Shown: positions 59,691 to 64,000 of the stretch, piece by piece | Position numbering within the stretch: the stretch's first letter is position 1 | Layout: the number at the start of each line of letters is the position of its first letter | From: Agromyces sp. ISL-38 | GTDB taxonomy: Bacteria; Actinomycetota; Actinomycetes; Actinomycetales; Microbacteriaceae | Direction of reading: 5' to 3' | Assembly: GCF_018613935.1 (NCBI RefSeq) | Contig: NZ_JAGGPF010000010.1 | Span: forward strand, 585,497-649,496 | Length of the DNA: 64,000 nt | Notes under the pieces: generated by a model | Told to the model about the DNA's origin: nothing | Databases searched by the model: none | Seen by the model: the letters and a program-made list of their open reading frames with translations, nothing else | Position numbers and translations under genes: made by a program

Positions 59691-60330
59691 CTGCCGACGC
59701 CGCCGCCGCGTCGGCCGCCGCCTGTAGGAGGAGCGCGCTCGATTCGGCCCCCGGGTCGCGGTGTCCGGCGGAGCGCTCGCCGAGATAGCTTGCACGACCC
59801 TTGCGCGCAACGAGCGGTTCCGTCGCCGCTGCACCCTCCCACGCGGCACTCGCCGCCGCCTCGAGGGCGCCGAGGGCATCCGCTCCGTCCGCTGCGGCGG
59901 CCGTGGCGGCGTCGACGGCGGGCGTCCATGCATCGACCATCGTCTTGTCACCGGGTTCGGCCTTGCCTCGCAAGACGATTCCGTCGCGTGCCGCGGTGAG
60001 GATGCCCGCGATCGCCTCCCCGTCGAGCGAGACCGAATCGCCCGCCGCGACCGCGGCCTTCAGGTACGCGGTGCCGTAGAGCGGCCCCGCCGCACCGCCG
60101 ACCGTCGAGATGAGCGTCGTCGCGACGAGCTTGAGCACGTCGCCGGGGGTCGATCCGGCATGCAGGTCGTCGAGTTTCGGCAGCACGGCCTGGAAGCCGC
60201 GGTCCATGTTCTCGCCGTGGTCTCCGTCGCCGATCTCGCGATCCAGCGTGATCAGCTCGATCCGATGATCCGATACGACCTGCGCGCTCCGCCTGACCCA
60301 GTCCACCGCCCAGGTGATATCCAATCCCAC
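59683..60330 (-). CDS. dhaL: Dihydroxyacetone kinase ADP-binding subunit DhaL
   Basis: This 215-residue subunit holds ADP/ATP and passes phosphate to DHA. The metal-binding motif LDREIGDGDHGENMDRGFQA (about 30-49) supplies the conserved Asp residues. STVGGAAGPLYGTAYLKAA (about 75-93) and the C-terminal GRASYLGERSAGHRDPGAES (about 180-199) are family hallmarks. The start is GTG 60330 (VGLDITWAVDWV), 15 bp after dhaK. It lies between dhaK and dhaM in one operon. Confidence 0.93.
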   Translation of the reverse strand: MGLDITWAVDWVRRSAQVVSDHRIELITLDREIGDGDHGENMDRGFQAVLPKLDDLHAGSTPGDVLKLVATTLISTVGGAAGPLYGTAYLKAAVAAGDSVSLDGEAIAGILTAARDGIVLRGKAEPGDKTMVDAWTPAVDAATAAAADGADALGALEAAASAAWEGAAATEPLVARKGRASYLGERSAGHRDPGAESSALLLQAAADAAAASAGA

Positions 60331-60344
60331 CGACGTGCCCCCTT

Positions 60345-61352
<1,008 letters not shown>

Positions 61353-61563
61353 CCCTTCCCTCGGCTGCCGGACGCCGTGCGACCGTGCATCGACGCCGAC
61401 GCAGTACTTCCGGCAAACCTACGCCCGCGGAGAGCCCGGCCGTAAGAGGCACGGGTGAAATCCGGCGCGCCCTTTCCGGGGGACGCTCCGTCTGAGTATC
61501 GTGGGCTCTGTTCCGCCCCTGGGCGAAGCCCATCGGGCTCGGCGAAAAGGATGGAAGGTCAGC
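61353..61563. promoter_or_regulatory. Divergent control region between dhaKLM and glpF-glpK
   Basis: These 211 bp must contain the promoters for both operons. No strong operator palindrome was found by eye. Confidence 0.5.
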
Positions 61564-62334
61564 GTGGACAGTCTTGGAGTGTTGTTCCTCAGCGAGCTCA
61601 TCGGAACCGCGATGCTCGTGCTTCTCGGTTGTGGTGTGGTCGCGAATGTGGCGCTCGTCAAGAACAAGGGCTTCGGCGGCGGATTCCTGATGGTGAACTT
61701 CGGCTGGGGCCTTGCGGTCTTCGCCGGTGTCACCGTCGCCTTGGCCTCCGGTGCCCACATCAACCCCGCGGTCACGCTCGGGCTGGTGGCCAACGGCGCC
61801 ACCGAGTTCGGCAATCCCGCCTTCGGCACCGTCCCCGTCAACTTCCTCTCTGTGATCGCCTACATCGGGGCGCAGCTCATCGGTGCGATCCTCGGTGCCG
61901 CCGCCTGCTGGCTCGCGTACAAGCAGCACTTCGACGAGGAACCCGAGCCGGCCGCGAAGCTCGGCGTGTTCTCGACCGGTCCGGCGATCCGCTCGTACGC
62001 ATGGAACCTCGTCACCGAGATCATCGGCACGTTCGTGCTCGTGTTCGTGGTGATCGGCTTCGGGCGCCAGGGTGACGCCTCCGGCCTCGCCGCGCTCGGC
62101 GCGCTACCGGTGGCCCTCCTCGTCGTCGGCATCGGCGCCTCCCTCGGTGGTCCGACGGGCTACGCCATCAACCCGGCACGCGACCTCGGTCCCCGCATCG
62201 CGCACGCGATCCTCCCCATCAAGGGCAAGGGCGCCAGCGACTGGTCGTACTCCTGGGTGCCGGTGGTCGGACCGATCATCGGCGGACTCATCGCCGGCTG
62301 GGCGGCGTACCCCCTGCTCCCCCTCATCGGCTGA
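61564..62334 (+). CDS. glpF: Glycerol facilitator (MIP/aquaglyceroporin)
   Basis: This 256-residue channel has six membrane helices and two NPA half-helices: HINPAVT (about 61-67) and AINPARDLGPR (about 201-211). The Asp after the second NPAR is characteristic of glycerol facilitators rather than water channels. GTG 61564 is chosen because GGAAGG lies about 7 nt upstream; the longer frame starts in non-membrane, Arg-rich sequence. It is followed after 96 bp by glpK. Confidence 0.95.
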   Translation: MDSLGVLFLSELIGTAMLVLLGCGVVANVALVKNKGFGGGFLMVNFGWGLAVFAGVTVALASGAHINPAVTLGLVANGATEFGNPAFGTVPVNFLSVIAYIGAQLIGAILGAAACWLAYKQHFDEEPEPAAKLGVFSTGPAIRSYAWNLVTEIIGTFVLVFVVIGFGRQGDASGLAALGALPVALLVVGIGASLGGPTGYAINPARDLGPRIAHAILPIKGKGASDWSYSWVPVVGPIIGGLIAGWAAYPLLPLIG

Positions 62335-62430
62335 GCACTCGGAGGGCACAGGGCCGACTTCGGCCCACTTTCGAACACTTCTGTGGAATCAGGTGTCGGC
62401 TCCGGCCGGCGGAAAGATTGAGAGAACTGC

Positions 62431-63945
62431 ATGGCCGACTACATCCTGGCGATCGATCAGGGCACGACGAGCACACGCGCGATCATCTTCGACAAGTCGG
62501 GATCGATCGTCGCCAGTGGGCAACTGGAGCACGAGCAGATCTTCCCGCGGGCGGGCTGGGTCGAGCACGACCCCGCCGAGATCTGGCGCAACACCCGTGA
62601 GGTGATCGGCCAGGCCCTCGGCAAGGCCGACCTCACCCGTCACGACATCGCCGCGGTGGGCATCACGAACCAGCGCGAGACCGCGGTGGTCTGGGACCGC
62701 ACCACGGGCGACCCCGTATACAACGCGATCGTGTGGCAGGACACCCGCACACAGCCGATCGTCGACCGGCTCGCGGCCGACGGCGGCGTCGAGCGCTTCA
62801 AGCAACAAGTGGGGCTGCCGCTCGCCACCTACTTCTCGGGCACCAAGATCGTGTGGATCCTCGAGAACGTCGAGGGTGCGCGTGCGAAGGCCGAGGCCGG
62901 CGACCTGATGTTCGGCACGACCGACACGTGGGTGCTCTGGAACCTCACCGGCGGGGTCGACGGGGGCGTGCACGCGACGGATGTCACGAACGCGAGCCGC
63001 ACGATGTTCATGGACCTCGACACGCTCGCGTGGGATGACGACATCCTCGCCGCGTTCGACGTGCCGAAGTCGATGCTGCCCGAGATCCGCTCGTCGTCCG
63101 AGGTCTATGGAACGGTGGAGTCCTCGAGCCTCCTGCGGGAGGTGCCCGTCGCGGGCATTCTCGGCGACCAGCAGGCCGCCACGTTCGGCCAGGCCGCGTT
63201 CGACACCGGTGAGGCGAAGAACACCTACGGCACGGGCAACTTCCTGATCTTCAACACGGGCGAGGAGATCGTCCACTCGACGAACGGACTGCTCACGACC
63301 CTCGGCTACAAGCTCGGCGACGACGCCCCGCACTACGCACTCGAGGGATCGATCGCGGTGACCGGTTCGCTCATCCAGTGGCTGCGCGACAACATCGGGC
63401 TCGTCTCGAGCGCGGCGGAGATCGAGGACCTCGCGAAGACCGTCGACGACAACGGCGGCGCGTATTTCGTGCCGGCGTTCTCGGGGCTCTTCGCGCCGTA
63501 CTGGCGACCCGACGCCCGGGGCGCTCTCGTGGGCCTCACGCGCTTCGTGAACAAGGGGCACATCGCCCGCGCCGCGCTCGAGGCGACGGCGTTCCAGACC
63601 CGCGAAGTGCTCGACGCCGTGAATGCCGACGCCGGCGTCGACCTCACCGAGCTCAAGGTCGACGGCGGCATGATCGCGAACAACACGCTCATGCAGTTCC
63701 AGGCCGACATCCTCGGCGTGCCGGTCATCCGACCCGTCGTCGCCGAGACGACGGCGCTCGGTGCGGCGTACGCAGCCGGCCTCGCGGTCGGCTTCTGGGC
63801 CGACCTCGACGAGCTTCGCGCCAACTGGCAGGAGGACTCCCGCTGGGAACCGAAGATGGAGCCCGCCGAGCGCGACCGGCAGTTGCGGCTCTGGCGCAAG
63901 GCGGTCTCGAAGACGTTCGACTGGGTCGACCAAGACGTCAACTGA
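62431..63945 (+). CDS. glpK: Glycerol kinase
   Basis: This 504-residue FGGY kinase makes sn-glycerol-3-phosphate from glycerol and ATP. The phosphate-binding [16 protein letters not shown] is at about 8-23, glycerol-contacting [14 protein letters not shown] near 80-93, and the FGGY signatures [15 protein letters not shown] and [20 protein letters not shown] near 245-260 and 408-427. Length and N-terminus ([16 protein letters not shown]) are typical. It is paired with glpF, with dhaKLM in the opposite direction. Confidence 0.97.
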   Translation: MADYILAIDQGTTSTRAIIFDKSGSIVASGQLEHEQIFPRAGWVEHDPAEIWRNTREVIGQALGKADLTRHDIAAVGITNQRETAVVWDRTTGDPVYNAIVWQDTRTQPIVDRLAADGGVERFKQQVGLPLATYFSGTKIVWILENVEGARAKAEAGDLMFGTTDTWVLWNLTGGVDGGVHATDVTNASRTMFMDLDTLAWDDDILAAFDVPKSMLPEIRSSSEVYGTVESSSLLREVPVAGILGDQQAATFGQAAFDTGEAKNTYGTGNFLIFNTGEEIVHSTNGLLTTLGYKLGDDAPHYALEGSIAVTGSLIQWLRDNIGLVSSAAEIEDLAKTVDDNGGAYFVPAFSGLFAPYWRPDARGALVGLTRFVNKGHIARAALEATAFQTREVLDAVNADAGVDLTELKVDGGMIANNTLMQFQADILGVPVIRPVVAETTALGAAYAAGLAVGFWADLDELRANWQEDSRWEPKMEPAERDRQLRLWRKAVSKTFDWVDQDVN

Positions 63946-64000
63946 GCCGACCCGAACCACGATGAAAGGCCCCGCGGATGCTTGGGTTCTAGGGGTCGTT
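63946..64000. other. Window end after glpK
   Basis: Complementary C-rich and G-rich runs at 63970-63995 may be a terminator, but the window ends before it can be judged. Confidence 0.3.

Noticed and set aside
62389..63960. A 523-codon minus-strand frame opposite glpK
   Set aside because: It is antisense to an unmistakable glycerol kinase.

Overview
The window is high-GC chromosomal DNA of an actinobacterium, most likely a member of Microbacteriaceae (order Micrococcales; an Agromyces-like genus would fit). The reasons are RbpA, the pafB-pafC-tatA-tatC-helY gene order, imuA'-imuB-dnaE2 with an actinobacterial LexA box, and many starts that sit 6-9 nt after a TAGRCT-type -10 box, as in leaderless transcripts. 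No rRNA, CRISPR array or prophage was seen. The only RNA gene found is tRNA-Leu(GAG).

1-36 kb is mostly a conserved core. It holds a sirtuin, an rRNA/tRNA 2'-O-methyltransferase, a D,D-carboxypeptidase, an SGNH hydrolase, a DEVH helicase, an AsnC/Lrp regulator, a rubrerythrin-VIT1 transporter, a DUF3097 protein and an MFS exporter. Next come the SOS mutasome operon imuA'-imuB-dnaE2 and tRNA-Leu. Then follow an M20 peptidase, uppP, a PAC2 protein, a HAD phosphatase, trmI, an FKBP lipoprotein, pafBC, tatAC, helY, lnt, rbpA, a GDPD, an SPFH/NfeD trio, an SDR, a DUF308/HdeD protein, a thioredoxin-like protein, RidA, a medium-chain dehydrogenase and a pentapeptide-repeat protein. The Pup-proteasome genes that sit between trmI and pafBC in mycobacteria are absent.

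36.9-58 kb is an accessory mosaic. It starts with a three-gene recombinase element: a tyrosine recombinase broken by an amber codon, a small HTH protein, and a zinc-ribbon recombinase that appears to lack its nucleophilic tyrosine. A TetR-regulated dehydrogenase follows, then an unusual four-gene coupled operon (two MmcQ/YjbR proteins, RarA, a carboxylesterase). Small enzymes come next, then remnants of an ECF sigma factor, a MarR regulator and an MFS transporter. Among them are an intact ECF41/SigG-like sigma factor and helR, an RNA-polymerase-recycling ATPase gene preceded by a sequence matching the rifamycin-associated element (RAE).

58-64 kb is a glycerol/dihydroxyacetone locus. A PTS-dependent dihydroxyacetone kinase operon (dhaK-dhaL-dhaM) is divergent from glpF-glpK, so glycerol uptake, glycerol phosphorylation and DHA phosphorylation lie together. 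The window ends just after glpK.
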